NCBI GenBank assembly: GCA_022772985.1
Contig: JALEZJ010000115.1
Coordinates: 1-43,096, forward strand
DNA: 43,096 nt
Source: Erysipelotrichaceae bacterium
GTDB taxonomy: Bacteria; Bacillota_I; Bacilli_A; RF39; UBA660
Direction of reading: 5' to 3'
The position numbers were made by a program, and so were the translations under genes. Every line of letters starts with the position of its first letter. Within the stretch, counting starts at the first letter, position 1. Below, piece by piece: positions 8,910 through 18,417 of this stretch. The notes below the pieces were generated by a model that was not told the origin of the DNA, did not search any database, and saw nothing but the letters and a program-made list of their open reading frames with translations.

Positions 8910-11900
8910 ATGAATTTTTTTGAGGGTTTGTTTCAGATTGAGGATAATCATTATTATGGTGTGAGTGGTTTAAATGCTGAACTTAGCTGTGTTTATATTT
9001 ATGATTCTTTTGTTAAATATCGTAAAGGGATGGTTGTTTTTGCTAATTCTTTGTATGAGGCAAATTTAATTTATAATAAATTAGTAAATTATACAGATCG
9101 TGTTTTATTTTTTCCAATGGATGATTTTATTACAAGTGAAGCAATTGCGATTAGTCCAGAATTTAAAAGTGAGAGACTTCATACAATTAATACTTTAGTT
9201 CAAGATAATTGTTATATTGTTGTTACGAATTTGATGGGAATTTTGAGATATTTACCTAGTAAGGATGTTTGGAAAAAGCATATTATTCATTTGGAAAAGG
9301 GTAGTAATATTGAAAGAGATTTTTTAGTTCATCAGTTATATGAAATGGGATATGAAAGAGAATCTATTGTTAGTGAAACTGGGAAGTTAGGGGTTCGTGG
9401 TTATGTACTTGATGTTTTTCCAATTGATAGTGAGAATCCGATTCGAATTGAATTTTGGGGCGATGAAGTAGATAGTATTAAATCTTTTGATGTAGAGAGT
9501 CAGTTATCTTTGAAGGAGTTAAATTCTATTGATATTTATCCTTATACAGAATTTTTACTTAAGGAAGATAAAGAAGGAATTGATAAAAAGCAGAAATATT
9601 TAAAACATTACTCGAAAGAGATTAGTTCTTTATGGGACTATTCTGGTAAGTTTATGTGTTTTTATTATGATTATAATCAAATTGAGGAAGGTTATCGAAT
9701 GCTTCGAGAGACGATTATGAATTATGATAAGGATAATTTAAATACTTCGGGAATTCGTACGGATTATATGTATGATTTGGATGATATTCGGTTTGAAAAT
9801 GAGATATTTTTAATGGATTTTGATAATATTTTGGCTTCTATTAAATTGAATCGGGAAGATAAGTATATTAGTGGGAATGTTGAGAAATATAATGGGAATA
9901 TTGAATTTATTAAAAGAGATTTAGAGAAGTTTTTGCTTCATCATAAAACTATTATTCTTTGTGTTGATACGGAACATTCTATGGAGAGAATTTTAAAGTA
10001 TATTGATAATGTTGAGATTATAAAGGCGACTGAAAATAATATTATAGAGAATAAAGTTAATATTATTATCAAGAATATTGATACTGGTTTTATATTTAAA
10101 GATTATGTGGTAATTTCTTCTAATGATTTGTTTCGGACTGGAGAAGTTAAGAAAAAGTATAAGAATAAATTTAAGCTAGGAACAAAGATTGGAAATATTA
10201 GTAATATTTCTAGAGGGGATTATGTTGTTCATGAGGCTCATGGAATTGGGATTTATGATGAGTTATGTACGATTGTTAAGAATGGATATAAAAAAGATTA
10301 TATTAAGTTAATTTATGATGGTGGAGATGTTTTATATATTCCGGTTGAGAAGATTGATCGAATTAGTAAATTTTCTGGGAAAGAGGGAGTTACTGTTCGA
10401 CTTGATAGTCTTAGTAGTGATAAATGGCAGAGAAAGAAGGCTAGAGTTCGTAGTAGGTTAGAGGATATTGCTGCTAATTTGATGAAAGTTTCGGCTGAAA
10501 GAGAGGCTATGAGTGGTTTTGCTTTTTCAGAAGATGATGAAAATCAAGTTTTGTTTGATAGTGAATTTCAATTTGAAGAGACTCCTGATCAATTAAAGGC
10601 AATTCAGGCAATTAAGTATGAAATGGAAAAATCAAAGCCTATGGATATGCTACTTTGTGGAGATGTTGGATATGGTAAAACGGAAGTAGCTTTTCGTGCT
10701 ATGTTTAAGGCTGTTAATGATGGAAAGCAGGTTGCTTATTTATGTCCTACTACTATTTTATCGAATCAACAGTATAAGAATGCGTTATCTAGATTTGCGA
10801 CTTTTCCTGTTAATATTGCACTTTTAAATCGTTTTGTGGATCGAAAAAAGCAATTGCAGATTATTGATGATTTAAAGAATGGTAAGATTGATATTTTGTT
10901 TGGGACTCATCGAATTCTTAGTAATGATATAGTGTTTAAGGATTTGGGTTTGTTAGTTATTGATGAGGAACAGAGATTTGGAGTGACTCATAAAGAGAAG
11001 ATTAAACAATATAAGTCTAATATAGATGTTTTGACTTTGTCTGCAACTCCAATTCCTAGAACTTTGCAGATGTCTATGACAGGGATTCGTAGTTTGGCGT
11101 TGATTGAAACGGCACCAGCGCAGAGGCTTCCTATTCAAACTTATGTGTTAGGAGAAAATAATAATGTGATTAAAGATGCGTTGTATAAAGAATTATCTAG
11201 GAATGGGCAAGCGTTTATTTTGTATAATCATGTTGATAATATTGAAGATAAGATGTATGATTTGAATAAACTTGTTCCAGAAGCAAAGATGGATTTTGCA
11301 CATGGAAGGATGACAAAGACAGAGTTAGAAGATAAGATGCAGGATTTTATTGATCATAAATTTGATGTGTTGGTTTGTACAACGATTATTGAGACAGGAA
11401 TTGATATTCCTAATGTGAATACTTTGATTATTATGGATGCCGATCGATTTGGATTATCTCAGCTGTATCAGATTCGTGGTAGAATAGGGCGTAGTGATAA
11501 GATAGGATATGCTTATTTAATGTATGATAATCATAAAATGCTTAATGATATTGCGGTGAAAAGGCTTAATACGATAAAGGAATTTACAGAACTTGGGAGT
11601 GGATTTAAAATTGCGATGAGGGATTTATCGATTCGAGGTGCTGGAGATATTCTTGGTAGTGAGCAATCTGGTTTTATTGATACAATTGGTATTGAGTTAT
11701 ATTTAAAAATGCTTAAGGATGCTGTGGATAAGATTAAGGGTGAATATGTAGAAGAAGAAGTGGATGAAAACTTGGATAATCGTAGTTTAATTGATGTTGA
11801 TACTCATATTGGAGATGATTATATTAAAGATGATGATTTAAAAATTGAGATTCATAAGAAGATTAATGAGGTTAATTCAATGGATAAATTACAAGCGGTA

Positions 11901-12248
11901 AAGGCTGAATTGGAGGATCGATTTGGTAAGGTTAGTCGTGATATGGAAATTTATATGTATGAGGAATGGTTTGAAAAGTTAGCTAGTAAATTAGAAATAA
12001 GAAAAGTGAAACAAACGAAAACTTTTATTGATTTAGAATTATCTGAGAATGTAAGTAATAAAATCAATGGGGAAGATCTTTTTATGTTGTCTTATGAAGT
12101 TTCTAAAAAGTTTAAGCTTAGTTATAAAGAAAATAAGATTCATATTGTGTTGGAGCTTGTTAATTTAGAGAAGCATTTCTTGTTATATTTAATTGAGTTA
12201 TTGACTAAAATTATTGAAAGTTTGAATCAATTGGAAGAGAATTTGTAA
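8910..12248 (+). CDS. mfd: Transcription-repair coupling factor
   Basis: LLCGDVGYGKTEVAFRA, DEEQRFGV, TLSATPIPRTLQMSM, QIRGRIGRS. Start refined to the ATG at 8910 after ggagg; ORF track gives 8862. Confidence 0.96.
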   Translation: MNFFEGLFQIEDNHYYGVSGLNAELSCVYIYDSFVKYRKGMVVFANSLYEANLIYNKLVNYTDRVLFFPMDDFITSEAIAISPEFKSERLHTINTLVQDNCYIVVTNLMGILRYLPSKDVWKKHIIHLEKGSNIERDFLVHQLYEMGYERESIVSETGKLGVRGYVLDVFPIDSENPIRIEFWGDEVDSIKSFDVESQLSLKELNSIDIYPYTEFLLKEDKEGIDKKQKYLKHYSKEISSLWDYSGKFMCFYYDYNQIEEGYRMLRETIMNYDKDNLNTSGIRTDYMYDLDDIRFENEIFLMDFDNILASIKLNREDKYISGNVEKYNGNIEFIKRDLEKFLLHHKTIILCVDTEHSMERILKYIDNVEIIKATENNIIENKVNIIIKNIDTGFIFKDYVVISSNDLFRTGEVKKKYKNKFKLGTKIGNISNISRGDYVVHEAHGIGIYDELCTIVKNGYKKDYIKLIYDGGDVLYIPVEKIDRISKFSGKEGVTVRLDSLSSDKWQRKKARVRSRLEDIAANLMKVSAEREAMSGFAFSEDDENQVLFDSEFQFEETPDQLKAIQAIKYEMEKSKPMDMLLCGDVGYGKTEVAFRAMFKAVNDGKQVAYLCPTTILSNQQYKNALSRFATFPVNIALLNRFVDRKKQLQIIDDLKNGKIDILFGTHRILSNDIVFKDLGLLVIDEEQRFGVTHKEKIKQYKSNIDVLTLSATPIPRTLQMSMTGIRSLALIETAPAQRLPIQTYVLGENNNVIKDALYKELSRNGQAFILYNHVDNIEDKMYDLNKLVPEAKMDFAHGRMTKTELEDKMQDFIDHKFDVLVCTTIIETGIDIPNVNTLIIMDADRFGLSQLYQIRGRIGRSDKIGYAYLMYDNHKMLNDIAVKRLNTIKEFTELGSGFKIAMRDLSIRGAGDILGSEQSGFIDTIGIELYLKMLKDAVDKIKGEYVEEEVDENLDNRSLIDVDTHIGDDYIKDDDLKIEIHKKINEVNSMDKLQAVKAELEDRFGKVSRDMEIYMYEEWFEKLASKLEIRKVKQTKTFIDLELSENVSNKINGEDLFMLSYEVSKKFKLSYKENKIHIVLELVNLEKHFLLYLIELLTKIIESLNQLEENL

Positions 12249-12273
12249 GTATTTTGTTGGTTTGAAAAATACT
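12248..12273 (+). terminator. Possible mfd terminator hairpin
   Basis: agtatttt...aaaaatact inverted repeat just after the stop; weak T tract. Confidence 0.35.
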
Positions 12274-12356
12274 GATTTATTCTTTTCTTTTTTATCTTTG
12301 AATTTAGTATTGTGTAGATTTTGTTTTTATGATATTCTTATGATAGAAAGTGAGGG

Positions 12357-12917
12357 ATGGAGATGCCAGTTTGGGCAATTATTTTGATTATTGTGCTTGT
12401 TATTATTATTCTATTTGTGATTAGTACTTATAATGGATTAGTAAGTTCTAGGAATAAGGTTAGAGATCAATTTAGTCAGATTGATGTTCAATTAAAGAAG
12501 AGATTTGATTTGATTCCTAATTTGGTAGAGACTGTTAAAGGATATGCTAAGCATGAGAGTGATACTTTTGAAAAGGTAATTCAAGCTAGAAATGGATATA
12601 TGAGTGCTAAAGATGATGACGCTAAGATAAAAGCTTCTAAAGAGTTATCTAGTGGTATTTCAAAGATTTTTGCTTTAGCCGAGAATTATCCAGAATTAAA
12701 GGCTAATACCAATTTTGTTGATTTACAAAATCAATTAAAAGATGTGGAAGAAAAGATTAGTTATGCTAGACAGTTTTATAATGATTCTGTTTTGATGTAT
12801 AATAATAAAATTGAAATGTTTCCTAGTAATCTTGTAGCAAGTATGTTTCATTTTACAAAAGAAAGTTTTTTTGAGGCAGAAGCACAAGAAAAAGAAAATG
12901 TTAAAGTTCAGTTTTAA
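12357..12917 (+). CDS. lemA: LemA family protein
   Basis: N-terminal TM, YNGLVSSRNKVRDQFSQIDVQLKKRFDLIPNLVETVKGYAKHE. Start may be 12363 for better SD spacing. Confidence 0.95.
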   Translation: MEMPVWAIILIIVLVIIILFVISTYNGLVSSRNKVRDQFSQIDVQLKKRFDLIPNLVETVKGYAKHESDTFEKVIQARNGYMSAKDDDAKIKASKELSSGISKIFALAENYPELKANTNFVDLQNQLKDVEEKISYARQFYNDSVLMYNNKIEMFPSNLVASMFHFTKESFFEAEAQEKENVKVQF

Positions 12918-12942
12918 GGGATTATTTAGTTAATCCTTTTTC
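12916..12942 (+). terminator. Rho-independent terminator after lemA
   Basis: aagggatta-tttagt-taatcctttttc. Confidence 0.55.
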
Positions 12943-12955
12943 TGTAGAGGTGATT

Positions 12956-14638
12956 ATGAAAAAATTATTTTTAATGTTAGGTCCAATTGTGGTAGTCGAT
13001 GCTAGTAGTATAGATAAAATCAATTTGGATATTATGGTAGATGTTTATGGGAATGCTTTTGTTACAGAAACTTGGATTGCTACAGTTGATGAAGGAACAG
13101 AGGGGTGGCATCCTTATTATAATTTAGGTAGTTCCGAGATTAGTGATTTGAAAGTTTCTATGGATGGTATGGAATTTACTACTATTGATGATTGGATTGT
13201 CAATCGTAGTTTATCTGAGAAAGCTTATCAAGCAGGTATTTATTATCCTAGTAGTGATGAAGTAGATCTTTGTTTTGGAATTACTAGTTATGGAAATCAT
13301 GAATATAAAATTCAATATGTGATTAGTAATTTTGTTTCTACTATGGAAGATGCAGATATGATTTATTGGAATCTGTTTCCTTATGACTTTAGTGCAGAAC
13401 CGGGTAATGTAACGATTACCATTTATAGTGATTTTGCTTATCATGATGATATTGAATTACATGGTTATGGGAAGTATGGAGCTTATAATCAATTAAGTAA
13501 TGGTAAGATTATGATTGATAGTCAAGGAAGTGTTGAGAAAGATGAATATTTGACTATTTTAGTGAAGTTTCCTAAAGGGACTTTTCAGACTAGTAATGAA
13601 TTAGAAAATGATTTTAGTTATTATTATAATATGGCTGAGGATGGTGCAGTTAATTATAATGATAATAGTAATAGTTTTGGATCTAAAGCTCTTGCTTTTT
13701 TAGGTGCTTTTTTGGCAGTTTTTATTAATATTTTTGTTTTTGGTTTTATATTTGTGATTGGAATTGTTGCTACTAGTCAAAATAAGAAAGTTTCTTTTGG
13801 AACGATTGGAAATAAAGTTAGAAAGGATGTACCTAAATTTCGCGATATTCCTTGTAATAAAGATATTTATCGTGCTTATTGGGTTGCTACTAACTATAAT
13901 TTAACTAAAAAGAAAGAGGACTTTCTTGGGACAGTTTTATTAAAGTGGATTCGTAATGGAAATATTCAGATTGAAAAAGTAGTTAAAGATGGTCTTTTTA
14001 AAGATAAAACGAATGATAATGTTGTATTTTTGAAAAGACCTGATGATGCTATTGAACTTGAGGGACAGTTGTATGATTATATGTATGAGGCTAGCTTGGA
14101 TGGAAAGTTAGAGTCTAATGAGTTTAAAAAATGGTGTAGTAAAAATTATACAAAAATATTAAAATGGTTTGATGAAATATTAGATTTTGAGAATAAAATG
14201 CTTGTTAATGAGGGGAAAGCTAAAATTGAGGTCATTACGACTTTAAAATTTTTTAAACATGATGTTTATCAGATTGATGATTCAATGATGCAAGAAGCCG
14301 AAAAAATGGCTGGATTAAAAAAATTTTTAAAAGAGTTTACTTTAATTAAAGAAAGAGAGCCTATCGAGGTTTCTCTGTGGAATGAATATTTAATGTATGC
14401 TCAGATTTTTGGAATGGCTGATGAAGTTGCTAATCAATTTAAAAAGTTATATCCAGAAGTTATTACTGATATGGATAGTATGGGATATAGTTATGAGGAT
14501 ATTTTATTTATTCATTTAATTACTTCTGATGGAATAAAAAGTGCCAATGCCGCTCAGAGTAGTGCTAATTCTTATAGTTCCGGTGGCGGAGGTGGTGGTT
14601 CCTTCGGTGGCGGAGGTGGAGGCGGAGGCTTCCGATAG
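12956..14638 (+). CDS. DUF2207 domain membrane protein with Gly-rich tail
   Basis: N-terminal beta-rich domain, central TM, C-terminal SSGGGGGGSFGGGGGGGGFR; paired with lemA as commonly seen. ATG at 12956 preferred over the ORF-track start 12950. Confidence 0.85.
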   Translation: MKKLFLMLGPIVVVDASSIDKINLDIMVDVYGNAFVTETWIATVDEGTEGWHPYYNLGSSEISDLKVSMDGMEFTTIDDWIVNRSLSEKAYQAGIYYPSSDEVDLCFGITSYGNHEYKIQYVISNFVSTMEDADMIYWNLFPYDFSAEPGNVTITIYSDFAYHDDIELHGYGKYGAYNQLSNGKIMIDSQGSVEKDEYLTILVKFPKGTFQTSNELENDFSYYYNMAEDGAVNYNDNSNSFGSKALAFLGAFLAVFINIFVFGFIFVIGIVATSQNKKVSFGTIGNKVRKDVPKFRDIPCNKDIYRAYWVATNYNLTKKKEDFLGTVLLKWIRNGNIQIEKVVKDGLFKDKTNDNVVFLKRPDDAIELEGQLYDYMYEASLDGKLESNEFKKWCSKNYTKILKWFDEILDFENKMLVNEGKAKIEVITTLKFFKHDVYQIDDSMMQEAEKMAGLKKFLKEFTLIKEREPIEVSLWNEYLMYAQIFGMADEVANQFKKLYPEVITDMDSMGYSYEDILFIHLITSDGIKSANAAQSSANSYSSGGGGGGSFGGGGGGGGFR

Positions 14639-14662
14639 AAGGGATAATTTGTTATCTCTTTT
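14639..14662. terminator. Terminator hairpin between convergent genes
   Basis: aagggataa-ttt-gttatctcttttttag. Confidence 0.5.
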
Positions 14663-15158
14663 TTAGATCATATCTATAAATTGCTGTTAGGGTGGAAGTT
14701 AGTTCTATTAGGATACATATTAATCCAGTTAAGGCTTTTACTTTTATATTATATATAATATATAAAATACATGAAATTACTTCAATTATTCTCGTTATTC
14801 TTAAGTTTTTTTGATATAGAGAAATACTGAAAATGATGCAGGCAATTCCAGGTAGGAGACTAATTGGGGTTGTGTAAGAAAAAAGAGATAGTGTTGTTAG
14901 TGCTATAAGAGTAGCTATTAGATAGATGAAAGGAGTTTTTTCATGGTAGTAAGAGAAGAGTATGTTTCGAATGGCACAGACAATATTAATAAAACATCCA
15001 CTCATAGCATTTAGTAATAGATATTGTATTGCGTATGCTAAACTAGATATAATTTGATATTTTAGTAAAGTTTCTTTATCATTTTTTTGAAAGCTTAATA
15101 CTAATGCTATTAGGGCAACTAGACCAATAATTTGTGCTATGATAAACACCTTAATCAC
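14652..15158 (-). CDS. YgjV family membrane protein
   Basis: 168 aa, multi-TM; QIIGLVALIALVLSFQKNDKETLLKYQIISSLAYAIQYLLLNAMSG resembles the YgjV family. Confidence 0.75.
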   Translation of the reverse strand: MIKVFIIAQIIGLVALIALVLSFQKNDKETLLKYQIISSLAYAIQYLLLNAMSGCFINIVCAIRNILFSYYHEKTPFIYLIATLIALTTLSLFSYTTPISLLPGIACIIFSISLYQKNLRITRIIEVISCILYIIYNIKVKALTGLICILIELTSTLTAIYRYDLKKR

Positions 15159-15229
15159 CTACTTTATTTGTATTATAACATATTTTGTTAATTTTATTGT
15201 TTCAGATAATATAATTTTATATAATTATA

Positions 15230-16027
15230 GTGAAAGGTAAGTTGATTGATGTGGTAAAGATTGTATTTAGTGATTTTGATAATACGATGTTGCATTATTA
15301 TAGCAATAAGAATTATTTTGATGATTATCAGTTAGAGATACTTCAAAAGTTACGGGAAGAGGGGATTAGATTTGGTATTGTAACAGGAAGATGTGTGTCT
15401 TTTTTTACGCGATTTCCTAAATTATTAGAAGTGATTGATTTTATTTTGGCTTCGAATGGTGCTTGTATTTATGATGTAAGGGAAAAAAAATTTATTTATG
15501 AAAAATTGGTGGATAATCATAGCTTGAATAATATTATTGGGTATGCTAAAAGTAATTGTAGTAAATTTATCATAAATTCTTTGGATAAGAGGTATCAATA
15601 TGGTGAATGGTCTGATATTCAATGTGAAACTTATCAAGAGGGAATAAGTTATATTTGTGAGCAAGTAGTGTTAATGGTAGATAAATTGAAGTTAGAGGAC
15701 TGTCATCATTATTTAGCTAGTTTAGGAAATGTTGTTGTCAATAATGTTGTATGTTGGGATAATTATTATTCTATTGATATTAATGATATTGGTGTTTCTA
15801 AAGGAAATAGTATTGTCAAGTTGTGTCAAATTTTAGAAATTGATTTAGTGGATACGATTGGTTTTGGAGATGGAGAAAATGATTTGTCTATGTTTCAAGT
15901 AGTAGGAAAAAGTGTTGCTGTTGGAAATGCCAACAATAAAATTCGACAAATTTCTGATGATGTTTCTTTAAAATGCAATGATAATGGTGTTTTTAGATAT
16001 TTAGAAGACAATATTTTGAATAGGTGA
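15230..16027 (+). CDS. HAD superfamily (Cof-type) hydrolase
   Basis: FSDFDNTML motif I, VTGR, IGFGDGENDLSMFQVVGKSVAVGNA. Confidence 0.9.
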   Translation: MKGKLIDVVKIVFSDFDNTMLHYYSNKNYFDDYQLEILQKLREEGIRFGIVTGRCVSFFTRFPKLLEVIDFILASNGACIYDVREKKFIYEKLVDNHSLNNIIGYAKSNCSKFIINSLDKRYQYGEWSDIQCETYQEGISYICEQVVLMVDKLKLEDCHHYLASLGNVVVNNVVCWDNYYSIDINDIGVSKGNSIVKLCQILEIDLVDTIGFGDGENDLSMFQVVGKSVAVGNANNKIRQISDDVSLKCNDNGVFRYLEDNILNR

Positions 16028-16031
16028 TGGT

Positions 16032-17183
16032 ATGAAAGTAATGCATTTATCTGATTTACATTTGGGAAAAATTGTGTTAGAGCAGTCTATGATAGATGAT
16101 CAGAGTCATATATTAAAACAAATTCTGAATATTGCAAAAACAAAGATGGTTGATATTGTTTTAATTGCGGGGGATATTTATGATAAAGCAGTTCCTTCTA
16201 TTGAAGCGATTCGTTTATTTAGTGATTTTTTAGTTCAATTACATAATTTAAATATTAAAGTATTGGTTATTTCGGGAAATCATGATTCAAAAGAGCGTCT
16301 TAGTTTTGGAAATGAATTGTTTGCAGATAATGAAGTTTATATAGAAGGTATTTTTAGTGGTCAATTAAGGAAGGTTTCTTTTTCTGATTTCTATGGTTCT
16401 TTCAATATTTATATGTTACCTTTTGTAAAACCAGCTGATGTTAAGAAATTTTATCCAGATTTTCAGGTAGATAGTTATTATGATGCGGTTAAGAGTATTA
16501 TAGAACATACTGATATTAATAAAGCGGATAGAAATATTATTATGGTTCATCAGTTTGTTACGGCTAGTGGAGTGGATTTGATTCGAAGTGACTCGGAGAC
16601 TATTTCTTTGGGAGGAATTGATAATATTGATGTATCTTTATTTGATGATTTTGATTATGTAGCGATGGGTCATATTCATGGAGCTCAAAAATTAGTTAAA
16701 GACACTATTCGTTATGCAGGTAGTCCTTTAAAATATTCTTTTAGTGAAGTTCATCAAAGAAAGAGTGTTCCTATTATTGAATTCAAGGAGAAAGGAAATA
16801 TTTCCATTGAATTGGTAGATTTAGTTCCACTTCATGATATGCGAGTAATTAAAGGTCCGATGGAAAAGTTATTAGATAAAGAGATTATTAATCAAGGAAA
16901 TGTGGATGATTATATTCAGGCTATTATTACAGATCCTGATTATGTAATGGATGCAATTGGTAAATTAAGAAGAGTTTATAAGAATTTACTTCGTTTGGAA
17001 TATCAAAACGCTAGGACCATGATGGGGGAATGTTCTAAAACAAAAGTAAGTGGTGATATAACTAAAAAAAGTGAGTTGGATTTATTTAAGGAATTTTATT
17101 ATTATCAAAATCATGTAGATCTTGATGGTGATAGGCAAACAATACTGATGGATATTATTCGTGATGTGAAAGAAAGGGAATAG
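16032..17183 (+). CDS. sbcD: Exonuclease subunit SbcD
   Basis: MKVMHLSDLHLGK, IAGDIYDKAVPS, ISGNHDSKERL, GHIHGAQ. Confidence 0.95.
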   Translation: MKVMHLSDLHLGKIVLEQSMIDDQSHILKQILNIAKTKMVDIVLIAGDIYDKAVPSIEAIRLFSDFLVQLHNLNIKVLVISGNHDSKERLSFGNELFADNEVYIEGIFSGQLRKVSFSDFYGSFNIYMLPFVKPADVKKFYPDFQVDSYYDAVKSIIEHTDINKADRNIIMVHQFVTASGVDLIRSDSETISLGGIDNIDVSLFDDFDYVAMGHIHGAQKLVKDTIRYAGSPLKYSFSEVHQRKSVPIIEFKEKGNISIELVDLVPLHDMRVIKGPMEKLLDKEIINQGNVDDYIQAIITDPDYVMDAIGKLRRVYKNLLRLEYQNARTMMGECSKTKVSGDITKKSELDLFKEFYYYQNHVDLDGDRQTILMDIIRDVKERE

Positions 17184-17196
17184 TTAGAGGTGTGAT

Positions 17197-18360
17197 ATGA
17201 GTTTTTTAGATAAATATAACGAAGAAATAAATTACTTATGGAATGATGTGTTAAAAGAAGAATTAATTCAATCTTTTGTTAATTTTTATGGTATTGAATA
17301 TGAATATAAAATTAGAGAAGTAATAGAAAATTTAGTGATTATTAGGTTGGAAAGAAATTTGGGTAAGGAAAAATTTCAACAGAAGTCTGATGATTTTTTA
17401 AATAAAATGAAAAAAAAAGTAAAGTTTATTTTAGATGAATTGAAAATTTCTTATGTAGATGATGATAAGTTTATTTCTAAGTGTAGAATAATTGCTGAAA
17501 AAGATATTCAATGGTTTGATTCTTTAATAAGAGAATCAAATTTAACTATTCATATAGATGAATTTTTATTGTTAAAGAAATATTATTATATGTGGCAGTA
17601 TTATATGGAAATAGAAAATTTTGATTTTAAAAATAAATTTGGTATTGTTGGTAGAAATGTTGATACAACTAAATATGATTCTTTGTTAGAAGTAGGTAAT
17701 GATGAAGCAGGAGTTTTTTATTCAGAAGTAAAGGATTGTATTCTTACAAGTTTGTGTGATTATGGAATAAACTTAGGGACTTTAATCCATGAAATTAATC
17801 ATTCACTTAGTAGAGAATTTTTGGCACATGATTATCAAAATGATAAAGATATCATGCAGTTGGGGTTTCTTAATGTAGGAGATTTTTTTTATGAAATTAT
17901 TAATGATTATATTGCAAAGGATATATTTAATGATTTGAATTCTAAATTAACGCATGATTTTGATTATCTTATAAAAAGAAAAAAGTATTCTAGTGGTTAT
18001 ATGGATTTAGATGATATTTGTTCTAATCCTATTCAACAAGTATATATTTGGTCTAAGAGTTTAATTACAAATTCTTTGATTGAGGGAAAAGGTTATGTAT
18101 TTGTTAATGTTATAGGTCAAGATAATTATGATAATTTGAATCATTTACTTATTGGAGTTTATGATAATTTTAAAAGAATAAAAGAAAAAGAGATTAAAGT
18201 AAAGAAAGAACAAATTAAATTAGTGGATAAAAAGAAAAAGATGTTTGATTTGTATTTGGGGAATATTTATGAAAATCTAAAAAAATATAATCAGTATAAT
18301 AAAAATTTAGAACAGCAATTAGAGAAAATGGAGAAGAAAGGTACAATTCGAAGAATTTAA
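17197..18360 (+). CDS. Uncharacterised protein with HExxH zinc-peptidase-like motif
   Basis: LGTLIHEINHSLSREFLAH...FFYEIINDYIAKDIF; charged coiled-coil C-terminus. Located between sbcD and sbcC. Confidence 0.6.
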   Translation: MSFLDKYNEEINYLWNDVLKEELIQSFVNFYGIEYEYKIREVIENLVIIRLERNLGKEKFQQKSDDFLNKMKKKVKFILDELKISYVDDDKFISKCRIIAEKDIQWFDSLIRESNLTIHIDEFLLLKKYYYMWQYYMEIENFDFKNKFGIVGRNVDTTKYDSLLEVGNDEAGVFYSEVKDCILTSLCDYGINLGTLIHEINHSLSREFLAHDYQNDKDIMQLGFLNVGDFFYEIINDYIAKDIFNDLNSKLTHDFDYLIKRKKYSSGYMDLDDICSNPIQQVYIWSKSLITNSLIEGKGYVFVNVIGQDNYDNLNHLLIGVYDNFKRIKEKEIKVKKEQIKLVDKKKKMFDLYLGNIYENLKKYNQYNKNLEQQLEKMEKKGTIRRI

Positions 18361-18417
18361 TCTGATTAGAGTGGTTATTTTTAAGTATTTTCATCATAAG
18401 AAAAGAGGTGATATGTG

